From NCBI RefSeq assembly GCF_024169315.1, contig NZ_JALJWR010000001.1, positions 4,886,501-4,950,500 on the forward strand: a stretch of 64,000 bases of DNA, read 5' to 3'. The notes beneath the pieces are model-generated. The model had not been told where the DNA came from and did not search any database. It was given only the letters and a program-made list of their open reading frames with translations. The position numbers were made by a program, and so were the translations under genes. The stretch comes from Pseudomonas migulae (lineage in GTDB: Bacteria > Pseudomonadota > Gammaproteobacteria > Pseudomonadales > Pseudomonadaceae). Shown in pieces: positions 37,067 to 46,575 of the stretch (its first letter is position 1; every line of letters begins with the position of its first letter).

Positions 37067-38041
37067 TCAACCTTTCCAGACTTGCGGGTTCACCAGATCC
37101 AGCGGTCGCTCGCCCAGCAAGGCGCTGCGCAGGTTAGCCAAGGCACGGTTGGCCATCGCTTCGCGGGTTTCATGGGTCGCCGAACCAATGTGCGGCAAGG
37201 TCACTGCGTTTTTCAGTTGATACAGCGGCGATTCCGCCAGCGGTTCTTTCTCGTAGACATCCAGTCCGGCGCCACGGATCCGGTTGTTTTGCAGCGCTTC
37301 GATCAGCGCCGGTTCGTCCACCACCGGGCCGCGGGCGATGTTGATCAGGATCGCGCTCGGCTTCATCAGCGCCAGTTCGCGGTGGCTGATCAGGTGTTTG
37401 GTCTTTTCACTGAGCGGCACCACCAGGCAGACAAAATCGGCCTCGGCCAACAGCTCGTCCAGGCTGCGGAACTGCGCGCCGAGCTCTTGTTCCAGCGCGG
37501 TTTTACGGCTGTTGCCGCTGTAGATAACGGGCATGTTGAAGCCGAGGCGACCGCGACGGGCGATGGCCGCGCCGATGTTGCCCATGCCGACGATGCCCAG
37601 GGTCTTGCCATAGACGTCGGTGCCGAACAGCGGCGCGCCGACGGTCGCTTGCCACTGGCCGGCCTTGGTCCAGGCGTCCAGTTCGGCCACACGGCGGGCG
37701 CTGCTCATCAGCAGGGCGAAGGCCAGGTCGGCGGTGCTTTCGGTGAGGACATCCGGCGTGTTGGTCAGCATGATCCCGCGTTCGTTGAAATAGCCGACGT
37801 CGTAGTTGTCGTAGCCGACCGACACGCTGGACACCACTTCCAGTTTGCTCGCGTTCTCCAGTTGCGCCCGGCCGAGCTTGCGACCCACGCCGATCAGGCC
37901 ATGGGCGTGAGGCAGGGCTTCGTTGAATTGAGCGTTGATGTCGCCATTTTTCGGGTTGGGCACGATGACGTCGAAGTCCTGCTTGAGGCGTTCGATCATT
38001 TCAGGCGTGATGCGGCTGAAGGCGAGGACGGTCTTTTTCAT
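37067..38041 (-). CDS. Glyoxylate/hydroxypyruvate or 2-ketogluconate reductase (GhrB-like)
   Basis: A 324-residue D-2-hydroxyacid dehydrogenase. The nucleotide motif is GMGNIG at 152-157, and the catalytic residues are Arg237 (IARGPVVDE), Glu266 (DVYEKEP) and His284 (LPHIGSATH). It reduces 2-keto acids such as glyoxylate, hydroxypyruvate or 2-ketogluconate with NAD(P)H; the substrate cannot be settled from the sequence. Monocistronic, with a REP doublet upstream. Confidence 0.9.
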   Translation of the reverse strand: MKKTVLAFSRITPEMIERLKQDFDVIVPNPKNGDINAQFNEALPHAHGLIGVGRKLGRAQLENASKLEVVSSVSVGYDNYDVGYFNERGIMLTNTPDVLTESTADLAFALLMSSARRVAELDAWTKAGQWQATVGAPLFGTDVYGKTLGIVGMGNIGAAIARRGRLGFNMPVIYSGNSRKTALEQELGAQFRSLDELLAEADFVCLVVPLSEKTKHLISHRELALMKPSAILINIARGPVVDEPALIEALQNNRIRGAGLDVYEKEPLAESPLYQLKNAVTLPHIGSATHETREAMANRALANLRSALLGERPLDLVNPQVWKG

Positions 38042-38142
38042 GGGCGGAGGGCTCGTCGGGCGTGGAGAATGCCAAGCACGCTAACATTCTTCCGCGCTTT
38101 TATGCGAGTGCCCAGGCTTACTGGCTGTACACCCTTCAAAAC

Positions 38143-38232
38143 TGTGGGAGCGGGCTTGCTCGCGATGGCGGATTAACATTCAACATTGATGTCGGCTAAC
38201 ACACCGCTATCGCGAGCAAGCTCGCTCCCACA
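38143..38232. repeat. REP doublet upstream of the ghrB-like gene
   Basis: TGTGGGAGCGGGCTTGCTCG and its inverse CGAGCAAGCTCGCTCCCACA, separated by about 45 bp, between the ghrB-like gene start and the LysR gene stop. Confidence 0.9.
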
Positions 38233-38279
38233 GGGATCAACGGTGTAGCAGACATTCCGGCACGTCGAGGCTCTTCGCG

Positions 38280-39248
38280 TCAATTCGCCAACCTTGCCCC
38301 AGCCAGACTCCCGCTCAACTCATACGCCGCCAGTTCCGCCTGATGCGCCGCGAGAATATCCGGCAACGACCCGCGCAAATACTCGACCCAGGTCTTGATC
38401 TTCGCATCCAGGTACTGCCGCGACGGGTAGATCGCGTACAGGTTCAGTTCCTGCGACCGGTAGTTCGGCATCACCCGCACCAGCGAACCGTTACGCAACC
38501 CTTCAATCGCTGCGTACACCGGCAACACGCCGACGCCCATGCCGCTGGTGATCGCGGTCTTCATCGCGTCCGCCGAGTTCACCAGGAACGGCGAGCTGTG
38601 GATGGTGACCATTTCCTGACCCTCAGGCCCGTCGAAGGTCCACTTCTCCAGTGGAATCACCGGGCTCACCAGGCGCAGGCACGCATGGTTCAGCAAATCG
38701 CTGGGTTTCTGCGCGCAACCGTTGGCTTTCACATAGGCCGGCGAGGCGCAGACGATGCTGTAGGTGATGCCCAGACGCTGGGAGACGAAACCCGAATCCG
38801 GCAGCTCGCTGGCGAGGACGATCGACACGTCGTAACCCTCGTCGAGCAAGTCCGGCACGCGGTTGGCCATGGTCAGGTCGAAGGTCACGTCAGGGTGAGT
38901 CTTGCGATAGCGGGCAATGGCGTCGATCACGAAGTGCTGACCGATGCCGGTCATGGTGTGCACCTTGAGCTGCCCGGCCGGGCGCGCATGGGCGTCACTG
39001 GCCTCGGCCTCGGCTTCTTCGACGTAGGCCAGGATCTGCTCGCAGCGCAGCAGGTAGCGCTTGCCGGCCTCGGTCAGGGCGATGCGGCGGGTGGTGCGGT
39101 TGAGCAGGCGGGTTTGCAGGTGGGCTTCCAGGTTGGAGACCGCGCGCGAGACGTTGGCCGTGGTGGTGTCGAGTTGCACGGCGGCGGCGGTGAAGCTGCC
39201 GGCCTCGGCCACGTAACTGAAGGCGCGCATGTTTTGCAAAGTGTCCAT
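38280..39248 (-). CDS. LysR family regulator next to the efflux operon
   Basis: A 322-residue LysR-type regulator of the AaeR/CrgA-like class with helix-turn-helix SFTAAAVQLDTTTANVSRAV and the LTEAGKRYLLRCEQILAYVEE linker. It is divergent from the efflux operon across 275 bp and is the obvious candidate activator. Start chosen at MDTLQNMRAF, the family start; the frame extends 15 codons upstream. Confidence 0.87.
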   Translation of the reverse strand: MDTLQNMRAFSYVAEAGSFTAAAVQLDTTTANVSRAVSNLEAHLQTRLLNRTTRRIALTEAGKRYLLRCEQILAYVEEAEAEASDAHARPAGQLKVHTMTGIGQHFVIDAIARYRKTHPDVTFDLTMANRVPDLLDEGYDVSIVLASELPDSGFVSQRLGITYSIVCASPAYVKANGCAQKPSDLLNHACLRLVSPVIPLEKWTFDGPEGQEMVTIHSSPFLVNSADAMKTAITSGMGVGVLPVYAAIEGLRNGSLVRVMPNYRSQELNLYAIYPSRQYLDAKIKTWVEYLRGSLPDILAAHQAELAAYELSGSLAGARLAN

Positions 39249-39406
39249 GGGGTGCTCTCGGGTGCGATGGCAAATTGTGACACAACGTTTCAAGGTCTGA
39301 GACCCCGACCAAGGGATTATCGCGTGAACGGTAACAAAGATTCACAGGAATACCGGCTTATCGCAATCAAGACCCACCCCTAGAATTGCGCCGATCCTTC
39401 GATCCT

Positions 39407-39496
39407 TGTAGGAGCGAAGCTTGCTCGCGAAGAACGATAACGCGGTTCTACAGATAGACCGCGTCGCTCCATTCGCGGGCAAGCCTCGCTCCTACA
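39407..39496. repeat. REP doublet in the efflux promoter gap
   Basis: TGTAGGAGCGAAGCTTGCTCGC and inverse GCGGGCAAGCCTCGCTCCTACA. The second arm ends only 27 bp before the efflux gene start, so any promoter must lie upstream of, or inside, this structure. Confidence 0.88.
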
Positions 39497-39523
39497 GTTC
39501 CCTCACCTCAGGAATTAGCAGCA

Positions 39524-41035
39524 GTGCCGCGTCGCATCAGCAGAGCGCTTCAGACGCTCAGTGTTTTGGCTTTAACCCTGGCAATCAGCGGCTGCATCGG
39601 AACCGGAGGTATTGCCCCGCAGGGCAAGGCACTGGAGGCCAATTCACTGGCCACCGACGACGCCATCCAGAGCGCCGCGCAGGACGCTCACTGGCCCACC
39701 GCGCAATGGTGGCAGGCCTACGGCGACCCGCAACTGAACCGCTGGATCGACCTCGCGCAGCAAGGCAGCCCGACCATGGCCATGGCGGCCGCGCGGGTGC
39801 GCCAGGCCAAATCCATGGCCGGCATTGCCGAATCTGCCGAGTCGCTGCAGATCAATGGCGAATCCACCCTCAAGCGTCACAACTGGCCCACCGATCAGTT
39901 CTACGGGCCGGGCGAGCTGGCCAATACGACGACCTGGGACAACAACGCTGCGCTGGGTTTCAGCTACGCCCTCGACCTTTGGGGCCGTGAAAGCAATGCC
40001 AGCGAGCGCGCCGTCGACATGGCACACATGAGCGCTGCCGAAGCGCGCCTGGCGCAGCTCGAATTGCAGAACAACATCGTGCGCGCCTACATCGAACTCT
40101 CGCTGCATTACGCGCAACGGGACATCGTCGCCGCGACTCTGAAACAGCAACAGCAAATTCTCGACCTGGCGCAAAAGCGCCTCAACGGTGGCATCGGCAC
40201 GCACTTCGAAGTCAGCCAGGCCGAAACACCGCTGCCGGAAACCCACCGCCAGCTCGATGCCCTTGATGAAGAAATAGCCCTCAGCCGCAATCAGCTCGCC
40301 GCCCTCGCAGGCAAGGGGCCGGGCGACGGCGCACAGTTGCAGCGGCCGACACTGGCGTTGGGCACGGCGCTGAAATTGCCGTCGTCGCTGCCCGCGCAAT
40401 TGCTCGGCCAACGTCCGGACGTGGTCGCCAGCCGCTGGCAAGTCGCGGCTCAGGCGCGGGGCATCGATGTCGCCCACGCCGGTTTCTACCCCAACGTCGA
40501 TCTGGTCGGCAGCCTCGGCTACATGGCCACCGGCGGCGGGGCGCTGGAGTTCTTGACCGGCAAGAAACTCAATTACAGCGTCGGCCCGGCGATCTCGCTG
40601 CCGATTTTCGATGGAGGGCGTTTGCGTGCCGAATTGGGTGAAGCATCGGCCGGTTATGACATCGCTGTGGCGAAGTACAACCAGACGCTGGTCAATGCGC
40701 TGAAGAACATCTCCGACCAGTTGATCCGCCGCGAGTCCATGGACAAGCAGCAAACCTTCGCCGCCGAGTCCGTGGCTACCGCGCAGAAGACTTACGACAT
40801 CGCGATGATCGCCTATCAACGCGGGCTCACCGATTACCTCAACGTGCTCAATGCGCAGACGCTGTTGTTCAAGCAACAGCAGGTTCAGCAGCAGGTTCAG
40901 GCGGCGCGGCTCAGTGCTCATGCCGAACTGGTGACGGCGTTGGGTGGTGGGCTCGGTGCGGGCAACGATGTGCCGAAAGACAGCCAGACCGCTGCACCGA
41001 AAACCCCGGCCACTCTGACGAGTATCTTCAATTGA
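39524..41035 (+). CDS. Outer-membrane efflux lipoprotein (NodT family)
   Basis: A 503-residue outer-membrane factor. A lipoprotein signal ends with LAISGC (Cys at about 24), followed by the two OEP repeats with long coiled helices. It should form the trimeric exit duct for the inner-membrane pump encoded downstream. GTG start with AGGAATTAGC upstream. First gene of the four-gene efflux operon; a REP doublet separates it from the next gene. Confidence 0.88.
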   Translation: MPRRISRALQTLSVLALTLAISGCIGTGGIAPQGKALEANSLATDDAIQSAAQDAHWPTAQWWQAYGDPQLNRWIDLAQQGSPTMAMAAARVRQAKSMAGIAESAESLQINGESTLKRHNWPTDQFYGPGELANTTTWDNNAALGFSYALDLWGRESNASERAVDMAHMSAAEARLAQLELQNNIVRAYIELSLHYAQRDIVAATLKQQQQILDLAQKRLNGGIGTHFEVSQAETPLPETHRQLDALDEEIALSRNQLAALAGKGPGDGAQLQRPTLALGTALKLPSSLPAQLLGQRPDVVASRWQVAAQARGIDVAHAGFYPNVDLVGSLGYMATGGGALEFLTGKKLNYSVGPAISLPIFDGGRLRAELGEASAGYDIAVAKYNQTLVNALKNISDQLIRRESMDKQQTFAAESVATAQKTYDIAMIAYQRGLTDYLNVLNAQTLLFKQQQVQQQVQAARLSAHAELVTALGGGLGAGNDVPKDSQTAAPKTPATLTSIFN

Positions 41036-41045
41036 ACACAAACTC

Positions 41046-41135
41046 TGTGGGAGCGGGCTTGCTCGCGATAGCGGTGGGTCAGGCAACAAAAATGTCGCCT
41101 GATACAACGTCATCGCGGGCAAGCCCGCTCCCACA
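41046..41135. repeat. REP doublet inside the efflux operon
   Basis: TGTGGGAGCGGGCTTGCTCGC and GCGGGCAAGCCCGCTCCCACA in the 139-bp gap between the outer-membrane and inner-membrane pump genes; may set their mRNA ratio. Confidence 0.9.
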
Positions 41136-41174
41136 GGTCCGGTGTTTTAACTGAATATCACTAAGCAGGATCTG

Positions 41175-43367
41175 ATGACTCCCTTGCCCGCACCTTTGCG
41201 CTGGCTGTATTCCCTTGATTGGCGCCGGGGATTCTTTGACTGGGCACGCAGCGACGGCGTGACCTGGGTCTACATCTTCAAGGTGTTGATCGCCGCGTTC
41301 CTGACCCTGTGGCTGGCCATGCGGCTGGAATTGCCGCAACCGCGCACGGCGATGATTACGGTGTTCATCGTCATGCAGCCGCAAAGCGGTCAGGTGTTCG
41401 CCAAGAGTTTCTACCGCTTTCTCGGCACGTTGACCGGGTCGGCCGTGATGGTCGCGCTGATTGCCTTGTTCGCGCAAAACACCGAACTGTTCCTCGGTTC
41501 GCTGGCGATCTGGGTCGGCATCTGTTCGGCGGGTGCGGCGCGTTATCGCAACTTTCGTGCGTATGGTTTTGTCCTGGCCGGCTATACGGCGGCGATGGTC
41601 GGACTACCCGCGTTGGCGCATCCGGACGGCGCATTCATGGCGGCGGTCTGGCGGGTGCTGGAAATCTCCCTGGGGATTCTCTGCGCCACGCTGGTCAGCG
41701 CCGCGATCCTGCCGCAAACCGCCAGCGCGGCCATGCGCAACGCCTTGTATCAGCGCTTCGGCGTGTTCGCCTTGTTCGTCACCGATGGTTTGCGCGGTCG
41801 TAGCCAGCAGGACACGTTCGAGGCGAGCAATGTGCGCTTCATCGCCGAGGCGGTCGGGCTGGAAGGGCTGCGCAGCGTCACCGTGTTCGAAGACCCGCAC
41901 ATGCGTCGCCGCAACGGTCGGCTCAGTCGTCTGAACAGCGAATTCATGGGCATCACCACGCGCTTCAATGCCTTGCATCAGTTGCTTGAGCGCTTGCGCA
42001 GCAGCGGTGCCGATCACGTGGTCGCGGCCATCAAACCTGGGTTGCAGGACCTGGCCGAAGTGCTCGATGGCTTCAGCAGCCGTGCCTTGACCAGCCCCGA
42101 TGCGGCACGTCTGGTCATAGCGCTGAGCGCTTACAAGGAAGGGCTGCCGGCAAGGGTTCGCAGCCTGCGGGCAACCTTTCAGGAGAGCGACCCGAACGAC
42201 GCTGAGCAGCTCGATTTCCACACCGCGTACGAACTGCTCTATCGCTTTGTCGACGACCTGCACAGTTATGCACAGACCCACGCGTCCCTCGCCGATCACC
42301 GTCATGAGCGGGAGCAATGGGACGAGCCGTTCACCCCGCAAACCAACTGGATGGCATCCGCCGCTTCGGGGATTCGCGCGGCGTTCATTCTGGTCGTGCT
42401 CGGCAGCTATTGGGTCGCGACAGCATGGCCGAGCGGCGCGACCATGACCTTGATTGCAGCGGCGACCGTCGGATTGTCCGCCGCGACACCCAATCCAAAA
42501 CGCATGGCGTTCCAGATGGCCTGTGGCACGTTCCTCGGTGCGTTGATCGGCTTCGTCGAGATGTTTTTCATCTTCCCGTGGATCGACGGTTTTCCACTGC
42601 TGTGCGTGATGCTCGCGCCAGTGATCGTGCTCGGCTCGTTCCTGACCTCGCGCCCGCAATACGCCGGTGTCGGCCTCGGCTTGCTGATTTTCTTCAGCAC
42701 CGGTTCGGTGCCGGACAACCTCACCGTGTACAACCCTTACACCTTCATCAATGACTACATCGCCATGGTGCTCGGCATGCTGGTGTGTGCGGCGGCGGGG
42801 GCGATCATCCTGCCGCCCAACAGCCGCTGGTTGTGGCGCCGGCTGGAGCAGGATCTGCGCGGACAAGTGGTCTACGCGATCAGCGGCAAACTCAAAGGCC
42901 TGGCCTCGAGTTTCGAAAGCCGCACGCGGGACCTGCTGCATCAAGCCTACGGTCTCGCGGCCGGCCAGCCGCAGGTGCAACGGGACTTGCTGCGCTGGAT
43001 GTTCGTGGTACTGGAAATCGGTCACGCGATCATCGAGTTGCGCAAGGAGCAGGCGATTCTGCCGGTGCACCCGGCGTATGCCGAATCGCAGCCGTGGCGC
43101 CAGGCCATTCGCGTGATGGGGCGCTCGCTGGTGCGGCTGTTTCTGCAACCGAGCCAGAGCAATCTGGAGCGCGGACTGGTCGCAGTGGACCATGCAATCA
43201 GCCGCGTGCAAGCCACCGACGAACCCTTCGCCCCGCACTTCGACACCTCCGCATTGCGTCGGGTGAAGAGCTATCTGCACTTCATCCGCACCTCGTTGCT
43301 CGACCCGCAGTCGCCGCTCGCCGCTTACGTGAACACCCCGTCTCAAGGACTTGAACATGCCTCGTGA
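41175..43367 (+). CDS. FUSC/AaeB-type aromatic-acid efflux pump
   Basis: A 730-residue inner-membrane protein of the FUSC (fusaric-acid resistance, AaeB) family with two blocks of membrane helices (about 30-175 and 395-560) and soluble regions between and after. The conserved MRLELPQPRTAMITVFIVMQ segment is clear. With the HlyD and DUF1656 partners it should export aromatic acids such as hydroxybenzoates. It overlaps the next gene by 11 nt. Confidence 0.88.
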   Translation: MTPLPAPLRWLYSLDWRRGFFDWARSDGVTWVYIFKVLIAAFLTLWLAMRLELPQPRTAMITVFIVMQPQSGQVFAKSFYRFLGTLTGSAVMVALIALFAQNTELFLGSLAIWVGICSAGAARYRNFRAYGFVLAGYTAAMVGLPALAHPDGAFMAAVWRVLEISLGILCATLVSAAILPQTASAAMRNALYQRFGVFALFVTDGLRGRSQQDTFEASNVRFIAEAVGLEGLRSVTVFEDPHMRRRNGRLSRLNSEFMGITTRFNALHQLLERLRSSGADHVVAAIKPGLQDLAEVLDGFSSRALTSPDAARLVIALSAYKEGLPARVRSLRATFQESDPNDAEQLDFHTAYELLYRFVDDLHSYAQTHASLADHRHEREQWDEPFTPQTNWMASAASGIRAAFILVVLGSYWVATAWPSGATMTLIAAATVGLSAATPNPKRMAFQMACGTFLGALIGFVEMFFIFPWIDGFPLLCVMLAPVIVLGSFLTSRPQYAGVGLGLLIFFSTGSVPDNLTVYNPYTFINDYIAMVLGMLVCAAAGAIILPPNSRWLWRRLEQDLRGQVVYAISGKLKGLASSFESRTRDLLHQAYGLAAGQPQVQRDLLRWMFVVLEIGHAIIELRKEQAILPVHPAYAESQPWRQAIRVMGRSLVRLFLQPSQSNLERGLVAVDHAISRVQATDEPFAPHFDTSALRRVKSYLHFIRTSLLDPQSPLAAYVNTPSQGLEHAS

Positions 43368-43557
43368 AATCGCCTTCCACGGCGTGTACATGCCGACCAT
43401 GACGCTGATGTTTTTCATCGCCGCGGCACTGGCCTGGGCGCTCGACCGGTTCCTGTCCGGGTTCGACCTGTACCGTTTTTTCTGGCACCCGGCGCTGCTG
43501 CGCCTGAGCCTGTTTACCTGTCTGTTCGGCGCCCTGGCGCTGACTGTTTATCGTTGA
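43357..43557 (+). CDS. DUF1656 (AaeX-type) small membrane protein
   Basis: A 66-residue protein with two membrane segments and the PREIAFHGVYMPTMTLMF opening typical of the DUF1656/AaeX partner of AaeAB pumps. ATG at AAGGAC spacing of 6, inside the end of the FUSC gene. Role in the pump is not known. Confidence 0.87.
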   Translation: MPREIAFHGVYMPTMTLMFFIAAALAWALDRFLSGFDLYRFFWHPALLRLSLFTCLFGALALTVYR

Positions 43558-43582
43558 CTCTCTATCACTGAAGAAGGCCCTG

Positions 43583-44431
43583 ATGAAAAAGCTTTTCAGC
43601 CTGCTTGCGACCCTGCTGGTGCTGGCCCTCGCGCTATGGATCGGCCGGACCCTGTGGGTGCATTACATGAACACGCCATGGACCCGCGACGGCCGGGTGC
43701 GCGCCGACATCATCAACGTCGCCGCCGACGTCACCGGTGAAGTGGTGGACGTGCCGGTGCGCGACAACCAACAGGTGAAGAAGGGCGATCTGCTGATGCG
43801 CATCGACCCCGAGCACTACCGCATCGCGGTCAAGCAGGCGCAGGCCATGGTGGCGTCACGCAAGTCGACCTGGGAGATGCGCAAGGTCAACGCCCATCGC
43901 CGCGCCGACATGGATGCCCTGGTGATCTCCAAAGAAAACCGCGACGACGCCAGCAACATCGCCGACTCGGCCCTCGCCGATTACCAGCATGCGCAAGCGC
44001 AACTGGAAGCCGCCGAACTGAACCTCAAACGCACCGAAGTGCGGGCGGCGGTGGACGGTTATGTGACCAACCTCAACGTCCATCGTGGCGACTACGCGCG
44101 TATCGGCGAAGCGAAAATGGCCGTGGTCGACATGAACTCGTTCTGGGTCTATGGCTTCTTCGAAGAAACCAAGCTGCCCCACGTGCGCGTCGGCGACAAG
44201 ACCGACATGCAGTTGATGAGCGGGGAAGTGCTCAAGGGGCATGTGGAGAGTATTTCTCGCGGCATCTACGACCGTGATAACCCGGAGAGTCGTGAGCTGA
44301 TTGCCGACGTGAACCCGACGTTTAACTGGGTGCGTTTGGCGCAGCGAGTGCCGGTGCGGATTCACATTGATGAGGTGCCGGAGGGTGTGTTGTTGGCGGC
44401 GGGGATTACCTGCACGGTGGTCGTAAAGTAA
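43583..44431 (+). CDS. HlyD/AaeA-type membrane fusion protein
   Basis: A 282-residue periplasmic adaptor. One N-terminal membrane helix (about 5-25), then biotinyl-lipoyl (VTGEVVDVPVRDNQQVKKGD), a short alpha-hairpin and a beta-barrel domain (FWVYGFFEETKLPHVRVGDK). It bridges the FUSC pump and the outer-membrane factor. AGAAGG precedes the ATG. Confidence 0.88.
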   Translation: MKKLFSLLATLLVLALALWIGRTLWVHYMNTPWTRDGRVRADIINVAADVTGEVVDVPVRDNQQVKKGDLLMRIDPEHYRIAVKQAQAMVASRKSTWEMRKVNAHRRADMDALVISKENRDDASNIADSALADYQHAQAQLEAAELNLKRTEVRAAVDGYVTNLNVHRGDYARIGEAKMAVVDMNSFWVYGFFEETKLPHVRVGDKTDMQLMSGEVLKGHVESISRGIYDRDNPESRELIADVNPTFNWVRLAQRVPVRIHIDEVPEGVLLAAGITCTVVVK

Positions 44432-44434
44432 CCC

Positions 44435-44830
44435 TCACTCCTTGCAAAAAGTCTCATGCAGATGCCGCCAAAGAATCTTGCCTTCGACCTTCTCGAACAC
44501 CACGGTCGAGCGGCGATCGGAATGCAGGCCGGTGGCATCGGTCTGTTGTTCGCGGTAACTCACGGTTGCACCGCCGGCATGTAACGCGAGGCCACGCAGT
44601 TCGCTGAGTTCGATCCGAAAGCCGAGTTTCTTGCCGCCCGCCAGCATGAACAACTCGTTCAACGCCGCGAAATCCAGCACCCGGCCCAACGGCGAGACCA
44701 TGGAGAACTGTGGCGAAAAACGTGTCAGCAGGTGTTCGAGTTCGGACGCGTCCCGTTCTTCGGCCAGCCATTGTTCGATGGCGACGTGGGCCTGGATGAC
44801 TTCGTCGAAGTAGTCGGTGTAGTCGGTCAT
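44435..44830 (-). CDS. SnoaL/NTF2-like (DUF4440-type) protein
   Basis: A 131-residue cone-fold protein of the NTF2/SnoaL class, judged from the length, a helical N-terminus (DYFDEVIQAHVAIEQWLAEE) and curved strands ending RSTVVFEKVEGKILWRHLHE. Catalytic role unknown. AGGAAA precedes the ATG. Convergent with the efflux operon, only 3 bp from its stop. Confidence 0.65.
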   Translation of the reverse strand: MTDYTDYFDEVIQAHVAIEQWLAEERDASELEHLLTRFSPQFSMVSPLGRVLDFAALNELFMLAGGKKLGFRIELSELRGLALHAGGATVSYREQQTDATGLHSDRRSTVVFEKVEGKILWRHLHETFCKE

Positions 44831-44867
44831 GTTTTTTCCTGAAATTCTGTGGAGTCTGTTCTGGCGC

Positions 44868-44935
44868 CTTCGCGGGCAAGCCTCGCTCCTACAGGTTTTG
44901 CGCGATTCTTGTAGGCGCGAGGCTTGCCCGCGAAG
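44868..44935. repeat. REP doublet
   Basis: CTTCGCGGGCAAGCCTCGCTCC and its inverse with a short spacer, just upstream of the NTF2-like gene and downstream of the SDR stop. Confidence 0.88.
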
Positions 44936-44950
44936 AACGATAACGCGGTC

Positions 44951-45775
44951 TCAGAGCTGCCCATGCAATCCGAACCGCTTCATCAACCCCGACTCCAGCA
45001 ACCCCTTGGGCAACAACCCCGCGATCAACGGCAACGCCCGGCTGCCATTGCCCAAACGAATGAGTCGCGGTGGCTTGCCCTGCTGCGCAGCCTTGAGTAA
45101 ACCGGCCGCAAATTCACTGGCCGGGGTCGGGTTGTCCTGGGACGCCTTGGCCCGCGCCCGAATGCCTTCTCGCAGCGGGAACCACGGTGACTGTTCGCTG
45201 ATCAACTGTTCCGCTTCCGCCCCGGCATTCTTGGCAAAACTGGAAGCGATGGCCCCCGGCTGCACTTCCATCACCCGCACGCCAAACGGTGCCAGTTCCA
45301 TGCGCAAGGCATCGCTCAAGGCGTGTACCGCCGCTTTCGAAGCGCAATACGCACCGGCAAACGGCGTGACCAACACGCCGGACACACTGCCGATATTCAC
45401 CACCAACCCTTTGGCGCGGCGCAACACCGGGAACAGCGCGCGCGTCACGCCGACAATGGCAAACACATTGGTCTCGAATTGCCGCTGCATGGCCGGTACG
45501 CCACCGTCAAGCAACGGCCCCATGGCGCCGTAACCGGCATTGTTGATCAGTACATCGAGGCAGCCATGCTTCTGGTCAATCTGCTCGCTCAACTGTTCGA
45601 GTGCCGCGGCGTCGTTGACGTCCAGCTGCACGGCGGTGAATCCGGCGGCGGTCAAAACGGCCACGTCCTCAGCCTTGCGCGCACTGGCCCAGACTTCGTA
45701 GCCGGCCCCTTTGAAGGCGTCGGCCAGGGCGCGGCCAATGCCGCTGGAACAACCGGTAATCAACGCAACGGGCAT
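44951..45775 (-). CDS. Short-chain dehydrogenase/reductase
   Basis: A 274-residue classical SDR. The cofactor motif is TGCSSGIG (7-14), NNAG is at 78-81, Ser130, Tyr143 and Lys147 form the catalytic set (YCASK). It is likely to be NADPH-dependent, but the substrate is unknown. It ends in a Lys/Arg/Leu-rich helix typical of membrane-associated SDRs. Probably co-transcribed with the upstream small membrane protein gene, 33 bp away. Confidence 0.87.
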   Translation of the reverse strand: MPVALITGCSSGIGRALADAFKGAGYEVWASARKAEDVAVLTAAGFTAVQLDVNDAAALEQLSEQIDQKHGCLDVLINNAGYGAMGPLLDGGVPAMQRQFETNVFAIVGVTRALFPVLRRAKGLVVNIGSVSGVLVTPFAGAYCASKAAVHALSDALRMELAPFGVRVMEVQPGAIASSFAKNAGAEAEQLISEQSPWFPLREGIRARAKASQDNPTPASEFAAGLLKAAQQGKPPRLIRLGNGSRALPLIAGLLPKGLLESGLMKRFGLHGQL

Positions 45776-45808
45776 GGCGCGGTCCTTGTGCAGAAGAGAG
45801 AAAAGGGA

Positions 45809-46273
45809 TCAGTCGGAGAAACTACCCTGCAAACGCTCGGCGCGAAACTCCAGGGTTTGCGGACGATAACCGGGACGCAGGGGCGGCATGGGCAAACAGT
45901 CTTCCCAGTTCGCCCCCGCCTGCAATTCGCCGGGGCCGCGATAGCGTGGCGCGGTGTATTGATTGTCGGCCAGGTTGACCGTATCGCCCGGCGCGTACGC
46001 GGCGACGCGCCAACGCAATTCGGTCAGTGGCACGTCGTTGCCGTTGTTCATTTTCAACAGCAGCGGGCGATCCGCCGGGCAGTGCTCCGGCGCATAAGTG
46101 ATGCGCAACTCAAGACGCGCCAGTTGCTTGACCTCGCGGTTGTCCATCCAGATCACCCACGTGGCTACCAGCCCCAAGCCAATGGCGGCCGCCACGGAAA
46201 CGGGCAGGGCTTTGGCCGGGTAACGCAGCAACAGGATCAGCCAGGTGATGACCAGCAGGACGCCGATGAACAT
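45809..46273 (-). CDS. Hypothetical membrane-anchored protein
   Basis: A 154-residue protein with two N-terminal membrane helices (about 2-18 and 24-42) and an exposed beta-rich domain containing cysteines near 64 and 126. It has no recognised family. ATG chosen with GAGG upstream; a TTG three codons earlier is open. Same direction as the SDR gene. Confidence 0.7.
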   Translation of the reverse strand: MFIGVLLVITWLILLLRYPAKALPVSVAAAIGLGLVATWVIWMDNREVKQLARLELRITYAPEHCPADRPLLLKMNNGNDVPLTELRWRVAAYAPGDTVNLADNQYTAPRYRGPGELQAGANWEDCLPMPPLRPGYRPQTLEFRAERLQGSFSD

Positions 46274-46363
46274 GACGCACAACCTCGGGAGGGGATGCGA
46301 GCATCCTACCTAAGCGCAGGTGAGGTGGCGATGGGCTTGATGTTGGCGGTGTTCTGTCGGACC

Positions 46364-46457
46364 TCATCGCGGGCAAGCCCGCTCCCACAGTGATCTGTGT
46401 CGCGCACAAGATTTGTGTCCAGCGCCGTGACCTGTGGGAGCGGGCTTGCCCGCGATG
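46364..46457. repeat. REP doublet
   Basis: CATCGCGGGCAAGCCCGCTCCC and its inverse, between the small membrane protein and the Ig-repeat gene. The rest of this 302-bp gap carries the hairpin listed next and nothing else seen. Confidence 0.88.
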
Positions 46458-46525
46458 AGGCCAGTCGAGGCAACAAAAAATGCTCAGGCAAAAAAACCGC
46501 CCGTCCAAGCCACTGCGGATAGTGA

Positions 46526-46555
46526 AACGCCCTTTCTCGAGTGAAAAAGGGCGTT
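46526..46555 (-). terminator. Hairpin after the Ig-repeat gene
   Basis: AACGCCCTTT and AAAGGGCGTT pair around a 10-nt loop 20 bp past the stop. T tract is missing, so this is a weak terminator candidate. Confidence 0.45.
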
Positions 46556-46575
46556 GAGTGCTTCAAGAACCGTGC

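Noticed and set aside
16300..46457. CRISPR-like repeats
   Set aside because: The repeats are paired, inverted and scattered at operon ends, matching REP doublets, with no regular spacers or cas genes.
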